From positions 65,603 to 115,301 of the forward strand of contig CAJUQT010000006.1 in NCBI GenBank assembly GCA_910588225.1: a stretch of 49,699 nucleotides of DNA. Reading direction: 5' to 3'. Positions 28,583-38,454 of the stretch are shown here, one piece after another. The notes below the pieces were generated by a model. The model was given only the letters and a program-made list of their open reading frames with translations. It had not been told where the DNA came from and searched no databases. The stretch is from an uncultured Acetatifactor sp. (GTDB taxonomy: Bacteria > Bacillota > Clostridia > Lachnospirales > Lachnospiraceae). The translations under genes were made by a program, and so were the position numbers. Position 1 is the stretch's first letter. Each line of letters begins with the position of its first letter.

Positions 28583-30304
28583 ATGAGTTTTATGGATGAG
28601 TTTAATTTCTGGCTGGAAGACGATTATTTTGACCAGGCTACTAAGGACGAACTGCTGGCCATTCGCAACAATCAGGGGGAAATTGAAGAGCGGTTTTATA
28701 AGGAGCTGGAGTTCGGCACAGGAGGTTTGAGAGGTATCATTGGAGCAGGGACCAATCGTATGAATATCTATACGGTACGTAAAGCCACTCAGGGCCTTGC
28801 CAACTTTATTCTGAAAAAAGGAACGCAGGAAAAAGGTGTGGCGATTGCATATGATTCCAGACGAATGTCTCCTGAATTTGCGGATGTGGCGGCCCTCTGT
28901 CTGGCAGCCAACGGCATCAGAGCCTATGTGTTTGACGCGCTGAGGCCCACGCCGGAGCTTTCCTTTGCACTCCGCACTCTGGGATGTACGGCAGGAATTG
29001 TGGTGACCGCAAGTCATAATCCGCCTGAGTATAATGGCTATAAAGTATATTGGGAGGACGGCGCACAGGTTACCGCTCCTTTTGACAAACAGATCATCGA
29101 GGAAGTACAGAGTATAAAAGATTACCATACAGTGAAAACTATGCCGAAGGAAGAGGCCATGGAGAAGGGACTCTATCAAGTGATCGGCAGAGAGATAGAC
29201 GACGCGTACATGGTGGAGCTGAAGAAGCAGATTATTCACCCGGAAGTGATTGCCCAGGTTGCGGATGATATCAAGATTGTGTACACACCGCTTTGCGGCA
29301 CAGGTAATGTCCCTGCCAGACGGATTCTGTCAGAGCTGGGATTCAAGCATGTGTATGTGGTTCCGGAGCAGGAGAATCCCGATCCTGATTTTACTACACT
29401 GGAGTATCCCAATCCGGAAGACCCCAAAGCATTTACCTACGCTTTGCGCCTGGCAAAGGAGAAGGATGCGGACATCGTTCTGGCTACCGACCCCGATGCG
29501 GACCGTCTGGGTGTGTATGCAAAGGATTCCGGAACAGGGGAGTATGTTCCTTTTACCGGAAATATGTCAGGTATGCTGATTGCTGAATATATTCTGCGGG
29601 AGAGAACCGCAACCGGTACTATGCCTGAAAATCCTGCGCTGGTTACCACCATCGTTACCACCAATATGACCGGACCTATCACAAGAGAATATGGTGTGAA
29701 GAAAATAGAAGTGCTCACGGGCTTTAAATTTATCGGTGAGCAGATTAAACTTTTTGAGCAAAGCGGCAGCAATCATTATGTATTCGGCCTGGAGGAGAGC
29801 TATGGATGTCTGGCTGGAACCCACGCCAGAGATAAGGACGCCATCGTGGCAGTAATGTGTCTGTGTGAAGTGGCGGCATATTGCAAGAAGCAGGGCAAGA
29901 CGCTGTGGGATATGATGCTGGATACCTATGAAAAATATGGCTACTACAAGGAATCTCAGTATACGATTACCTTGAAGGGAATCGACGGTTCCAGACAGAT
30001 TGCGGAAATCATGGACAGACTTCGTCAGAATCCGCCGAAGTCCTTCGGAGAGGCGAAGGTATTAATGTTCAGAGATTATGAGACGGACCGTGTGGTGGAT
30101 ATGACCACCGGAGAGGAAGGGAAGACCGGATTGCCGAAATCCAATGTGCTCTATTTTGAACTTCCGGACGACGCATGGTGCTGTGCACGTCCTTCCGGCA
30201 CAGAGCCGAAGATTAAATTCTACATGGGTGTGAAGGGCACAAGCCTGGAGGATGCTCAGGCGAGACTGGAACAGCTCACTGAGGATTTGAAAGCGGAGCT
30301 GTAA
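28583..30304 (+). CDS. Phospho-sugar mutase (phosphoglucomutase/phosphomannomutase family)
   Basis: Interconverts hexose 6-phosphate and hexose 1-phosphate, supplying glucose 1-phosphate to RfbA. 573 residues, normal for the long alpha-D-phosphohexomutase group (PgcA-like). Motifs: GTGGLRG near the start, active Ser loop VTASHNPPEYNGYK, metal loop ATDPDADRLGV, sugar loop GLEESYGCL, phosphate loop RPSGTEPKIKFY. The start at MSFMDEFNFW has AGGAGAAGG just upstream; an in-frame ATG at 28496 is not supported. It has its own putative promoter and sits inside the glycopolymer locus. Confidence 0.95.
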   Translation: MSFMDEFNFWLEDDYFDQATKDELLAIRNNQGEIEERFYKELEFGTGGLRGIIGAGTNRMNIYTVRKATQGLANFILKKGTQEKGVAIAYDSRRMSPEFADVAALCLAANGIRAYVFDALRPTPELSFALRTLGCTAGIVVTASHNPPEYNGYKVYWEDGAQVTAPFDKQIIEEVQSIKDYHTVKTMPKEEAMEKGLYQVIGREIDDAYMVELKKQIIHPEVIAQVADDIKIVYTPLCGTGNVPARRILSELGFKHVYVVPEQENPDPDFTTLEYPNPEDPKAFTYALRLAKEKDADIVLATDPDADRLGVYAKDSGTGEYVPFTGNMSGMLIAEYILRERTATGTMPENPALVTTIVTTNMTGPITREYGVKKIEVLTGFKFIGEQIKLFEQSGSNHYVFGLEESYGCLAGTHARDKDAIVAVMCLCEVAAYCKKQGKTLWDMMLDTYEKYGYYKESQYTITLKGIDGSRQIAEIMDRLRQNPPKSFGEAKVLMFRDYETDRVVDMTTGEEGKTGLPKSNVLYFELPDDAWCCARPSGTEPKIKFYMGVKGTSLEDAQARLEQLTEDLKAEL

Positions 30305-30403
30305 ATGCCAGGAAGAAATAGATTATAGAAGATGAGAGGATTCCCTGCCTGATTTGTGAAAAGTACAAGTCATGGCAGGGATTCGTGTGAAACGGAGACG
30401 GCT

Positions 30404-31780
30404 TTGGGCAGAATTAACGCAGCAAATCTGAGAAAAAGTTTATATTACCTGAAACGCAACGGATTACGGAAAACCTGGTATGCGGTCAGAGAGAGGCTGG
30501 ATGAATGCTCACAGTCTCCTTATTGCCGAATCCTGCCGTCGGAAGAGGAGCTGGAAGGGCAGAGAAGGACATGGGGGCAGGGGACGCTTCCGGTGAGCTT
30601 CAGTATCCTGGTACCCGCATATCGCACAAAAGAAGAGTATCTCCGGGAATTACTGGTGTCTCTGCGGCGACAGACCTATCCTGGCTGGGAATTGATTCTG
30701 GCAGACGCAACGGAAGATGACAGTGTGGAGAATATAGTAAGATCAGAAAAGGATTCCAGAATCCGATACATTCGCCTGGAGGAAAACAAAGGAATTGCGG
30801 AGAATACCAACCAGGCATTGAAGTATGTGTCCGGGGAGTATGTGGGGCTGCTGGATCATGATGACATTTTGGAGGAAAATGCACTGCATGAAATGACTGT
30901 CCGGATTGAAGAGGGAAAGCTCCGGGGAATACAATTGGAAATGCTGTATTCTGATGAAGATAAATGCAATGGAGACAGAACGGAATATTACGAACCGAAT
31001 CTGAAAGAAGACTTTAATCTGGATCTGCTGCTGAGCAATAATTATATCTGTCATTTCCTGGTGATGAAGCGTGAAATGATACAGGATCTGGGATTTCGGC
31101 CGGAATATGAAGGGTCTCAGGATTATGACCTGGTGCTTCGTGCGGCGGCGAAAATCGGGCGAAGGGAAGAGCAGATTGGGCATATTTCAAAGGTTCTGTA
31201 TCATTGGAGATGTCATACCGGTTCCACGGCGGAAAATCCTCAGAGCAAACGTTATGCGTACGAGGCGGGACGCCGGGCAGTGCAGGACTTCATAATGCAG
31301 GCAGGATGGAAGGCGAAGGCGGAAGAGACTGCACATGTTGGATTTTATGCACTTCATTATGAAGGTTCCGTTTTCGACAGCAGGCAGGATGTGGCAGCTG
31401 TAGGCGGAGCATTAGTGTATAAGAAGCAGATTGTTGGGGGAAGACTGACAGAAGAGGGACAGGCGATTTACGCCGGCCTTCCCGTTGGGTACAGCGGTTA
31501 TCTGCACCGCGCATCGCTGGCCCAGGTAGCTGCTGCCGCAGATATCCGCAACATCCAGGTGCGGAAGGAATGCCGGGAGATTTTCCGGAAGGTGTTGGGA
31601 GTTCCTTATGGAACAATTCCCGGTTCGGAGGTATTTGACGCATCTCAGCTGCCGGAAGACAGTGACTGGACAGACTTAAGCCTGAAGCTGTGCAGAGCAT
31701 TGCGGGAAGCCGGTTACAGAATTCTGTATCTGCCGGACTGTGCCCTAAAGCTGAAACGGGAGCAAATATGGAAAAAGTGA
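30404..31780 (+). CDS. GT2 glycosyltransferase with intact first and degenerate second domain
   Basis: About 458 residues. GT2 domain 1 is complete: FSILVPAYRTKEEYL, WELILADATEDD, GLLDHDDILEEN (DxD) and SNNYICHFLVMKREM. The remaining 150 residues (DVAAVGGALVYKKQ to LYLPDCALKL) match the tail of a second GT2 domain but lack its nucleotide-binding and DxD parts. The TTG at 30404 has GGAG six bases upstream and gives the N-terminus LGRINAANLRKSLYYLKRNG; a GTG at 30356 is the alternative. The next GT2 gene starts inside its 3' end (13-base overlap). Confidence 0.85.
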   Translation: MGRINAANLRKSLYYLKRNGLRKTWYAVRERLDECSQSPYCRILPSEEELEGQRRTWGQGTLPVSFSILVPAYRTKEEYLRELLVSLRRQTYPGWELILADATEDDSVENIVRSEKDSRIRYIRLEENKGIAENTNQALKYVSGEYVGLLDHDDILEENALHEMTVRIEEGKLRGIQLEMLYSDEDKCNGDRTEYYEPNLKEDFNLDLLLSNNYICHFLVMKREMIQDLGFRPEYEGSQDYDLVLRAAAKIGRREEQIGHISKVLYHWRCHTGSTAENPQSKRYAYEAGRRAVQDFIMQAGWKAKAEETAHVGFYALHYEGSVFDSRQDVAAVGGALVYKKQIVGGRLTEEGQAIYAGLPVGYSGYLHRASLAQVAAAADIRNIQVRKECREIFRKVLGVPYGTIPGSEVFDASQLPEDSDWTDLSLKLCRALREAGYRILYLPDCALKLKREQIWKK

Positions 31781-32745
31781 CAGTGGTAATTCCCAATTAC
31801 AACGGGATAAAATTTATAGAGGGCTGTCTGAAGGCACTGCTGCAGCAGGAGAAAGGAACGCCGGAATTCCGTGTGGTAATGGTAGATAACGGCTCCGGAG
31901 ATGGAAGCCTGGAGCTTGTGCGACAGAATTTTCCGCAGGTGACCGTGATTGCGCTGCCTTCCAACACGGGTTTCTGTCATGCGGTAAATGTGGGAATTCG
32001 GGCATCGGAAGCCCCGTTTGTGATTTTGCTGAACAATGATACCGAAGTATGTCCGCATTTTGTCAGAGCCTTGTCAGATGCCATGGAGGGAAGGCCTCAT
32101 GCATTTTCCGTCAGTGCGAAAATGCTTATGTGGGACAAGCCGGAGACAATTGACGATGCCGGGGACAGATACTGCGTTCTGGGGTGGGCCTATGGCCGTG
32201 GGAAGGGGAAACCTGCGGATAGGTATCAGAAACCTGCGGAAGTATTTTCCGCCTGCGGCGGAGCTGCAATTTACCGAAGACATATACTGGAAAAAATAGG
32301 ACTTTTTGACGAGGCACATTTTGCTTATCTGGAGGATCTGGATATCGGGTACCGGGCCAGAATCCACGGGTACAGGAATTATTATGAGCCGTCCGCGGAG
32401 GTGATTCATTATGGAAGTGCTACCAGCGGTTCCAGGTATAATGAGTGGAAGACTTCCCTGGCCGCTGCTAACAGTGTTTACATCATTGCCAAAAATATGC
32501 CGTTTTTCCAGTGGATGGTAAATATGCCGTTCCTGTTTATTGGATTTTTGATAAAATTCTTATTTTTTGCTAAAAAAAGGATGGGCTTCTTATATTTGAA
32601 AGGACTGAGAAATGGGTTTAAAAAATCATTTTCAAAAGAGGGGCGTGCCCGAAAAACCTCCTTTAAAGGACGCAATCTGCAAAATTATCTGTGGATTCAG
32701 TGGCAGTTGTATGTCAATACGATAAGGTTTCTTAAGAAATATTAA
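31768..32745 (+). CDS. GT2 rhamnosyltransferase-like enzyme (WbbL-like)
   Basis: 325 residues. VTVVIPNYNGIKFIEGCLKA, VVMVDNGSGDGSLE, ILLNNDTEVCP (DxD) and YLEDLDIGYRARIHGYRN followed by EVIHYGSATSG are the pattern of WbbL-type rhamnosyltransferases, which add rhamnose to a lipid-linked sugar. A hydrophobic segment near residue 255 (MPFLFIGFLIKFLFF) suggests membrane association. ATG at 31768 has GGGAG seven bases upstream. It is translationally coupled to the previous GT2. A rhamnose donor would fit the RfbA-B-C genes; not proven. Confidence 0.88.
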   Translation: MEKVTVVIPNYNGIKFIEGCLKALLQQEKGTPEFRVVMVDNGSGDGSLELVRQNFPQVTVIALPSNTGFCHAVNVGIRASEAPFVILLNNDTEVCPHFVRALSDAMEGRPHAFSVSAKMLMWDKPETIDDAGDRYCVLGWAYGRGKGKPADRYQKPAEVFSACGGAAIYRRHILEKIGLFDEAHFAYLEDLDIGYRARIHGYRNYYEPSAEVIHYGSATSGSRYNEWKTSLAAANSVYIIAKNMPFFQWMVNMPFLFIGFLIKFLFFAKKRMGFLYLKGLRNGFKKSFSKEGRARKTSFKGRNLQNYLWIQWQLYVNTIRFLKKY

Positions 32746-32816
32746 GAAACGGCTTCATAAATTCCTAAGTTGTTATTTTTATAATAATGTGGTAAGGTAA
32801 CCTCTAGGTGACGCTT

Positions 32817-34223
32817 ATGATAAAAGATAATCAGAAAGTATTCAACCGGTTAATGGTGATTGCTGATGCTGCTATTACGGCGGCATCGCTCATGCTGGCC
32901 TATTTCTTTAAATTTTACGTTTTAAATGACGGGCCGGGAATTGGGGTACTTCCGGCCGGTGATTATTTTATGTTGTTGATTTTTATCGTTCCCGCCTATA
33001 TGTTTTTGTATTACTCCTGTAGTGTTTATGCGCCGAAACGGACAGTAAGGCGGCGATTTGAAGTATTTGGTATTGTTAAGGCCAATACCATCGGAATCAT
33101 GGCTCTGATCATTGTACTTTACATGATTATCCGGGAATTCAATTTTTCACGCTCTGTGATGGCGTTTTTTTATTTTTTTAATGTTTTTATCACTTCCTGT
33201 TTCAGACTGACCCTGCGGAAGGGACTGCGCAAAATCCGCAGCAGGGGATATAACCTGAAGCACATTCTGCTGGTAGGATATTCAAGGTCAGCGGAAGCCT
33301 ATATTGACAGATTGATGGACAATCCTCAGTGGGGATATGTGGCCTGCGGCATTCTGGACGATCACATTCCTGCGGGAACCACCTACAAGGGGGTCAAGGT
33401 TCTGGGCAGGCTGGGGAATCTGGAAGTGATTCTGCCGGAGAACAGTCTCGATGAGATTGCCATTTCCCTGTCTCTCCAGGATTATGACCATCTGGAGGAC
33501 ATTGTATCCACCTGCGAGAAGTCAGGAGTGCATACGAAATTTATTCCGGATTACAACAGCCTGATTCCCAGCAAACCTTATACGGAAGATTTGATGGGGC
33601 TGCCGGTGATTAATATTCGGTACGTACCATTGACCAATACGGGAAATATCATGCTGAAAAGGATGATGGATATCTTCGGCGCGCTGGTGGGGATTGCACT
33701 GACATCTCCCATTATGCTGCTTGTGACTTTACTGATTAAACTTACCAGTCCCGGTCCTGTAATTTTCAGGCAGGAGAGAGTAGGACTTCACAATAAGTCT
33801 TTTTATATGTATAAATTTCGCAGCATGGAGCAGCAGTCGCCTGCGGAGGAAAAGAAGGCGTGGACAGTGCGGAACGATCCCAGGGTTACACCGCTGGGCA
33901 GATTTCTGCGGCGCACCAGCCTGGACGAACTGCCTCAGCTGTTCAATATCTTAAAAGGGGATATGAGTCTGGTAGGGCCCAGACCGGAGCGCCCGCTTTT
34001 TGTGGTAAAGTTCAAGGAAGAAATTCCCAGATATATGATTAAGCATCAGGTGCGGCCGGGTCTGACCGGATGGGCCCAGGTGAACGGTCTGAGAGGGAAT
34101 ACCTCTATCCGAAAACGGATTGAGTACGATATTTATTACATTGAGAACTGGACTATATGGTTTGATATGAAAATAATCCTGATGACTTTTGTGACAGGAT
34201 TCATTAATAAAAATGCTTATTAA
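32817..34223 (+). CDS. Polyprenyl-phosphate sugar-1-phosphate transferase (initiating enzyme)
   Basis: Starts polysaccharide synthesis by moving a sugar 1-phosphate to undecaprenyl phosphate. 468 residues: four N-terminal membrane helices, a Rossmann-like middle (HILLVGYSRSAEAYIDRL), a fifth helix (DIFGALVGIALTSPIMLL) and a bacterial sugar transferase domain with SPGPVIFRQERVG, FYMYKFRSM, SLDELPQLFNILKGDMSLVG and GPRPERP, ending with PGLTGWAQVNG. This is the CpsE/WbaP/WcaJ family; the sugar cannot be told. The ATG at 32817 has AGGTGA upstream; a GTG at 32808 would add three residues. An AT-rich stretch with TATAAT at 32780 precedes it, so it may have its own promoter. Confidence 0.95.
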   Translation: MIKDNQKVFNRLMVIADAAITAASLMLAYFFKFYVLNDGPGIGVLPAGDYFMLLIFIVPAYMFLYYSCSVYAPKRTVRRRFEVFGIVKANTIGIMALIIVLYMIIREFNFSRSVMAFFYFFNVFITSCFRLTLRKGLRKIRSRGYNLKHILLVGYSRSAEAYIDRLMDNPQWGYVACGILDDHIPAGTTYKGVKVLGRLGNLEVILPENSLDEIAISLSLQDYDHLEDIVSTCEKSGVHTKFIPDYNSLIPSKPYTEDLMGLPVINIRYVPLTNTGNIMLKRMMDIFGALVGIALTSPIMLLVTLLIKLTSPGPVIFRQERVGLHNKSFYMYKFRSMEQQSPAEEKKAWTVRNDPRVTPLGRFLRRTSLDELPQLFNILKGDMSLVGPRPERPLFVVKFKEEIPRYMIKHQVRPGLTGWAQVNGLRGNTSIRKRIEYDIYYIENWTIWFDMKIILMTFVTGFINKNAY

Positions 34224-34249
34224 CAATTTTACTGACAAGGAGAAGTTTT

Positions 34250-35338
34250 ATGGCATCACAAGGAAAAATGAATGCGAGACAGCGGGCAGCAAGGCAGAAA
34301 AGGAAGATGATCCTTTTTGCCGTGGAGATTCTGATTATTCTGATTATGATAGCAGTATTATATCTGGTAATGAATAAATCAGGGGAGGGGCCCAAAGTGA
34401 CCTATCTGGATCCGGACAATCTGGCAATTCCCTCTCAGGTAATCGAGAGCAAGGAAGAGGGAGGGAAGATGCACGGATATATGAATATTGCGCTCTTTGG
34501 CGTGGATGCAACCTCTGATAAGCAGCTTTACAAGGGCAGCCGAAGCGACAGTATCATGATTGCCAATATCAATATGGATACGGGAGATATCAAGCTGGTC
34601 AGTATTTACCGGGATACGTATCTGAACATCGGCGACGAATTCAGAAAATGCAACGCGGCCTACTCCTTCGGCGGAGCGGAGCAGGCAGTTAAGATGCTGA
34701 ATATGAACCTGGACATGGATATCACCAATTTTGTGACTGTGGGCTACAAAGGGTTAAGCAAGGTAATCGACGGACTTGGCGGTATCTATATCGACGTGGA
34801 CAGCGAAGAGCTGAAGCATATTAACAATTATCAGATTTCCATCTGTGAGGTGCTGAAATGTGATTATATTCCAGTGACGGAAACCGGACCTCAGCTGCTG
34901 AACGGCCTGCAGGCTACGGCTTACTGCCGGATTCGCCATACAAAGGGGGATGATTTCCAGCGAGCAGCCCGTCAGAGAGAAGTGATCCAGGCCATTGAGG
35001 AACAGGCGAAGAAGACAGACCTGGTGACGCTGACCAATGTATTTAATGATTGTATCGGGGATATTTATACCAGTCTTGACTCCAATGATATTCTGGAGTT
35101 ACTGGGAAATATTGCAAATTACAGGATTGTTGCGGAAGACGGGTTCCCGCAGCCTGATATGCGGGGCAATGCCAATATGGGAGCCAAGGGGGCCTGTGTC
35201 ATTCCCACAGACCTTGAGTCAAATGTGGTATGGCTGCATCAGTTCCTGTTCGGAGACGATAGTTATACAGTCAGCGACAGTGTAATGGAATACAATGAGA
35301 CGATTAAAGCGGATACCACGCCGTTTCTGAAGGATTAA
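34250..35338 (+). CDS. LytR-CpsA-Psr (LCP) family glycopolymer ligase
   Basis: Predicted to transfer the finished polymer from undecaprenyl pyrophosphate to peptidoglycan outside the membrane. 362 residues: basic cytoplasmic start, one membrane helix (about 22-44), then the LCP domain with NIALFGVDAT, GSRSDSIMIANINMDTGDIKLVSIYRDTYL, CNAAYSFGGAEQAVKMLN, GLGGIYIDVD and ATAYCRIRHTKGDDFQRAARQREV, which contain the Asp and Arg residues that bind the lipid pyrophosphate. AAGGAG precedes the ATG. Located right after the initiating transferase, as in many Gram-positive capsule loci. Confidence 0.96.
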   Translation: MASQGKMNARQRAARQKRKMILFAVEILIILIMIAVLYLVMNKSGEGPKVTYLDPDNLAIPSQVIESKEEGGKMHGYMNIALFGVDATSDKQLYKGSRSDSIMIANINMDTGDIKLVSIYRDTYLNIGDEFRKCNAAYSFGGAEQAVKMLNMNLDMDITNFVTVGYKGLSKVIDGLGGIYIDVDSEELKHINNYQISICEVLKCDYIPVTETGPQLLNGLQATAYCRIRHTKGDDFQRAARQREVIQAIEEQAKKTDLVTLTNVFNDCIGDIYTSLDSNDILELLGNIANYRIVAEDGFPQPDMRGNANMGAKGACVIPTDLESNVVWLHQFLFGDDSYTVSDSVMEYNETIKADTTPFLKD

Positions 35339-35358
35339 CAGAGTAAACACAAAGTTCC

Positions 35359-35385
35359 AAAGGAGGGCTTTCGGGCTCTCCTTTT
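35359..35385 (+). terminator. Stem-loop after the LCP gene, weak intrinsic terminator
   Basis: AAAGGAG (35359-35365) pairs with CTCCTTT (35378-35384), extended inward by GGCT/GGCT with wobble pairs around a TTCG loop. Only four T residues follow the stem, so termination may be partial; the next GT2 gene starts 39 bases later. Confidence 0.5.
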
Positions 35386-35423
35386 GCGATTGAAAAAGCA
35401 GATTTGGTGTAAAGGAGCAGATT

Positions 35424-36383
35424 TTGCAAAAAGAGGCAGAAGAATTATCGGGAATCGACGTGATCATTCCCCTGTACAAACCGGGAAAAGAATTTTTTAC
35501 CCTGTTGGACAGTCTGGAAAATCAGACGGTGTCAGTGAACCGGATTATTCTGATGAATACAGGAAGAGAATTTTTTGAACAGTTAACGGCGGGGACAGAT
35601 TTCCAGGGAAAATATACCAATGTACAGGTGGTTCATCTGAGAAAAGAAGAATTTGACCATGGGGGGACGAGACATCGGGCAGTGACATACTCAGACGCGG
35701 AAATTTTTGTGGTAATGACACAGGATGCCATGCCAGCTGACGAAAGGCTGCTGGAACAGCTGATCCGGCACCTGTCGGGAAATGTGGCGGCGGCTTATGC
35801 CAGACAACTTCCCGGGCCGGATTCATCCATATTGGAAAGCGCTTCCCGACAATTTAATTATCCGGAGGGTTCTCGAATCAAGACGAAGGCTGATTTGGAG
35901 GAAATGGGAATCAAGACTTATTTCTGTTCTAATGTATGTGCGGCTTATCGCAGGGATATTTATGAGGAATTGGGGGGTTTTATCCGACATACTATTTTTA
36001 ATGAAGACATGATTTATGCGGCGACGGCTGTGGGAGCGGGATATGCCATTTCCTATGAAGCCGGGGCTCAGGTGATTCATTCTCATAATTATACCAATAT
36101 GCAGCAGCTGCGGAGGAATTTTGACCTGGGTGTATCTCAGGCGGATCACCCGGAGATTTTTGCCGGAGTGCCATCGGAATCCGAGGGAAAAAAGCTTGTA
36201 AAGGGGACGTGGAGATATCTGAAAGGGAAAAAGAAGCTGCACCGGTTTCCCGGCTTCGGCCTGCAATGTGGATTCAAATATGCAGGATATCTTCTGGGGA
36301 AGCAGTATAAAAAGCTGCCGATGCGCTGGGTTCTGAGATTGACTGCCAGCAGGGAATACTGGCAGCATGGCGGGGAAAAGTGA
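35424..36383 (+). CDS. GT2 rhamnosyltransferase-like enzyme (RgpB-like)
   Basis: 319 residues. IDVIIPLYKPGKEFFTLLDS, VVHLRKEEFDHGGTRH, FVVMTQDAMPAD (metal site) and IFNEDMIYAATAVGAGY match the group of rhamnosyltransferases with a (F/Y)xHGGTR motif found in Gram-positive rhamnan loci. TTG start with AAGGAG eight bases upstream, rather than an ATG. Follows the LCP gene after a stem-loop that may reduce its expression. Sugar and linkage are inference. Confidence 0.88.
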   Translation: MQKEAEELSGIDVIIPLYKPGKEFFTLLDSLENQTVSVNRIILMNTGREFFEQLTAGTDFQGKYTNVQVVHLRKEEFDHGGTRHRAVTYSDAEIFVVMTQDAMPADERLLEQLIRHLSGNVAAAYARQLPGPDSSILESASRQFNYPEGSRIKTKADLEEMGIKTYFCSNVCAAYRRDIYEELGGFIRHTIFNEDMIYAATAVGAGYAISYEAGAQVIHSHNYTNMQQLRRNFDLGVSQADHPEIFAGVPSESEGKKLVKGTWRYLKGKKKLHRFPGFGLQCGFKYAGYLLGKQYKKLPMRWVLRLTASREYWQHGGEK

Positions 36384-36443
36384 AAATTTTGAACAGTCAG
36401 TAAGTTCTGGCGATCATGAATATAAACTGAAAGGAGAATAGGT

Positions 36444-38282
36444 ATGTGCGGTATTGTAGGATATATCGGGAAGGAACAGGCGGCCCCCATCATTCTGGAC
36501 GGCCTGGCAAGGCTGGAGTACAGGGGGTATGATTCGGCGGGCATGGCTGTGTATGATGGGAGCAAAATCAGCACGCAGAAGGCTATCGGGCGGCTGAAAG
36601 TGCTGGAGAATATCACCAGGGGCGGGGAGACCATGCCGGGTACCACAGGGATAGGGCATACCAGATGGGCCACACACGGAGCGCCCAGCGACAGAAACGC
36701 ACATCCCCATACCAATGAGGACGGTACCATTGCGGTGGTACATAACGGTATTATTGAGAATTATATTCCCCTGAAAAAGAAGATGACAGACAGGGGATGT
36801 CATTTTGTATCCGAGACAGATACAGAAGTGTTGGCCCACATGCTGGACTATTATTATAAAGGAAATCCCCTGGAGACCATTATCAAGGTACTGCAGAGGG
36901 TAGAGGGTTCTTATGCGCTGGGGATTATGTTCGCGGATCATCCGGGTGAAATTTATGCCGCACGTAAAGACAGCCCTCTGATTGTGGGGTGCAATGATGC
37001 CGGATGCTTTATTGCGTCGGATGTTCCCGCCATTTTGAAGTATACCAGGACAGTCTATTATCTGGATAATCAGGAGGTTGTGGTTCTCAGGGGAGACAGC
37101 TTAAGCTTTTATTCCATGGACGAAGAGGAAGTGGAAAAGGAATCCGCTACCATAGACTGGGATGCGGATGCTGCGGAGAAGGCGGGATATGAGCACTTCA
37201 TGCTGAAGGAAATGTATGAGCAGCCCCGGACGATTGTGGATACTATCTCTCCCAGAGTCCGGGACAGAAATGGGGAGAAGGACATTTTCATTGAAGAGCT
37301 GAATATGACAGATGATGCGCTCAGTGCTATCAGGAAGATTCATATTGTGGCCTGCGGATCCGCTTATCATGCGGGTGTCACAGGTAAATACGTGCTGGAG
37401 GGACTGGCCAGAATTCCTGTGGAAGTGGATCTGGCCAGCGAGTTCCGCTATCGGAATCCTCTTCTGGAGGAGGGGTGCATGGTGATTGTCATCAGCCAGT
37501 CCGGAGAGACTGCCGACACCCTGGCGGCACTGAGGGAATCCAAAGAGAAAGGATTTCAGGTGCTTGGCATTGTCAATGTAGTGGGAAGCTCCATCGCCAG
37601 AGAGGCAGATGCCTGTCTGTATACCTGGGCGGGACCGGAGATTGCCGTTGCTACTACCAAAGCTTACAGCGCCCAGCTGGCGGCACTGTATCTGCTGGCT
37701 ATGAAGCTGGCTAAGATCAGGGGACTGATGGCCGACAGAGAATTTGCGGGGCTTCTGGATGATTTGAAATGTCTGCCGGATCAGATTGAGCTTCTGTTGG
37801 GACAGAAGCAGAAGATACAGCGGTTTGCCAATCGCTATCTTGGTGCCAGAGACATCTTCTTTATCGGGCGGGGAATCGACTATGCCATTTCCCTGGAAGG
37901 GTCGCTGAAGCTGAAAGAAATTTCCTATATACATTCGGAGGCTTATGCGGCGGGTGAGCTGAAGCATGGAACCATCTCTCTGATAGAGGAGGGCACACTG
38001 GTGGTGGCGGTGTCCACCCAGCCGGAGCTTTATCAGAAGATGATCAGCAATATTGTGGAAGTCAAGGCCAGAGGCGCCTTCGTGATGGCTGTCACCAACG
38101 AGGAGAATAAGGCGGTAGAGAAGGTATCAGATTATGTGGTATACATTCCGCAGACCAATCCCTGCTTTACGAATTCCCTGGCCATTATTCCTCTGCAGCT
38201 TTTTGCTTATTATGTGGCGGTGGGCAGAGGCTGTGATGTGGATAAGCCCAGAAATTTGGCGAAATCCGTTACGGTGGAATAA
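36444..38282 (+). CDS. glmS: Glutamine-fructose-6-phosphate aminotransferase (isomerizing)
   Basis: Makes glucosamine 6-phosphate, the entry to UDP-GlcNAc for peptidoglycan and glycopolymers. MCGIVGYIG gives the N-terminal nucleophile Cys2; GIGHTRWATHGAPSDRNAHPH and VHNGIIENY belong to the glutaminase domain; two SIS domains follow (CGSAYHAG, ISQSGETADTLAA, GRGIDYAISLEGSLKLKE), ending with NPRNLAKSVTVE-type PRNLAKSVTVE. 612 residues, normal length. AAAGGAG precedes the ATG. The 60-base upstream gap is too short for a complete glmS ribozyme. Confidence 0.98.
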   Translation: MCGIVGYIGKEQAAPIILDGLARLEYRGYDSAGMAVYDGSKISTQKAIGRLKVLENITRGGETMPGTTGIGHTRWATHGAPSDRNAHPHTNEDGTIAVVHNGIIENYIPLKKKMTDRGCHFVSETDTEVLAHMLDYYYKGNPLETIIKVLQRVEGSYALGIMFADHPGEIYAARKDSPLIVGCNDAGCFIASDVPAILKYTRTVYYLDNQEVVVLRGDSLSFYSMDEEEVEKESATIDWDADAAEKAGYEHFMLKEMYEQPRTIVDTISPRVRDRNGEKDIFIEELNMTDDALSAIRKIHIVACGSAYHAGVTGKYVLEGLARIPVEVDLASEFRYRNPLLEEGCMVIVISQSGETADTLAALRESKEKGFQVLGIVNVVGSSIAREADACLYTWAGPEIAVATTKAYSAQLAALYLLAMKLAKIRGLMADREFAGLLDDLKCLPDQIELLLGQKQKIQRFANRYLGARDIFFIGRGIDYAISLEGSLKLKEISYIHSEAYAAGELKHGTISLIEEGTLVVAVSTQPELYQKMISNIVEVKARGAFVMAVTNEENKAVEKVSDYVVYIPQTNPCFTNSLAIIPLQLFAYYVAVGRGCDVDKPRNLAKSVTVE

Positions 38283-38454
38283 AAACTTTTTATACTTTTT
38301 CACAATCACTTCATGAGGAAAACACATTTCCGTCACAATTGTCAGGTATACTGGGACTATAAAGTTAAGGAAACAAAAATAAATTTTATAAAAACACAGC
38401 GGGCGCGAAGTGAAAGCCACAGGAATTCGCGTCAGGCAGAAAGGAAGGACTATT

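Noticed and set aside
30343..30380. Inverted repeat CCCTGCC/GGCAGGG after the phosphomutase gene
   Set aside because: Seven-base arms with a loop of about 24 bases and no T-run; likely chance or weak structure.
36384..36443. glmS ribozyme upstream of glmS
   Set aside because: Only 60 bases separate the genes and no ribozyme-like core was recognised.
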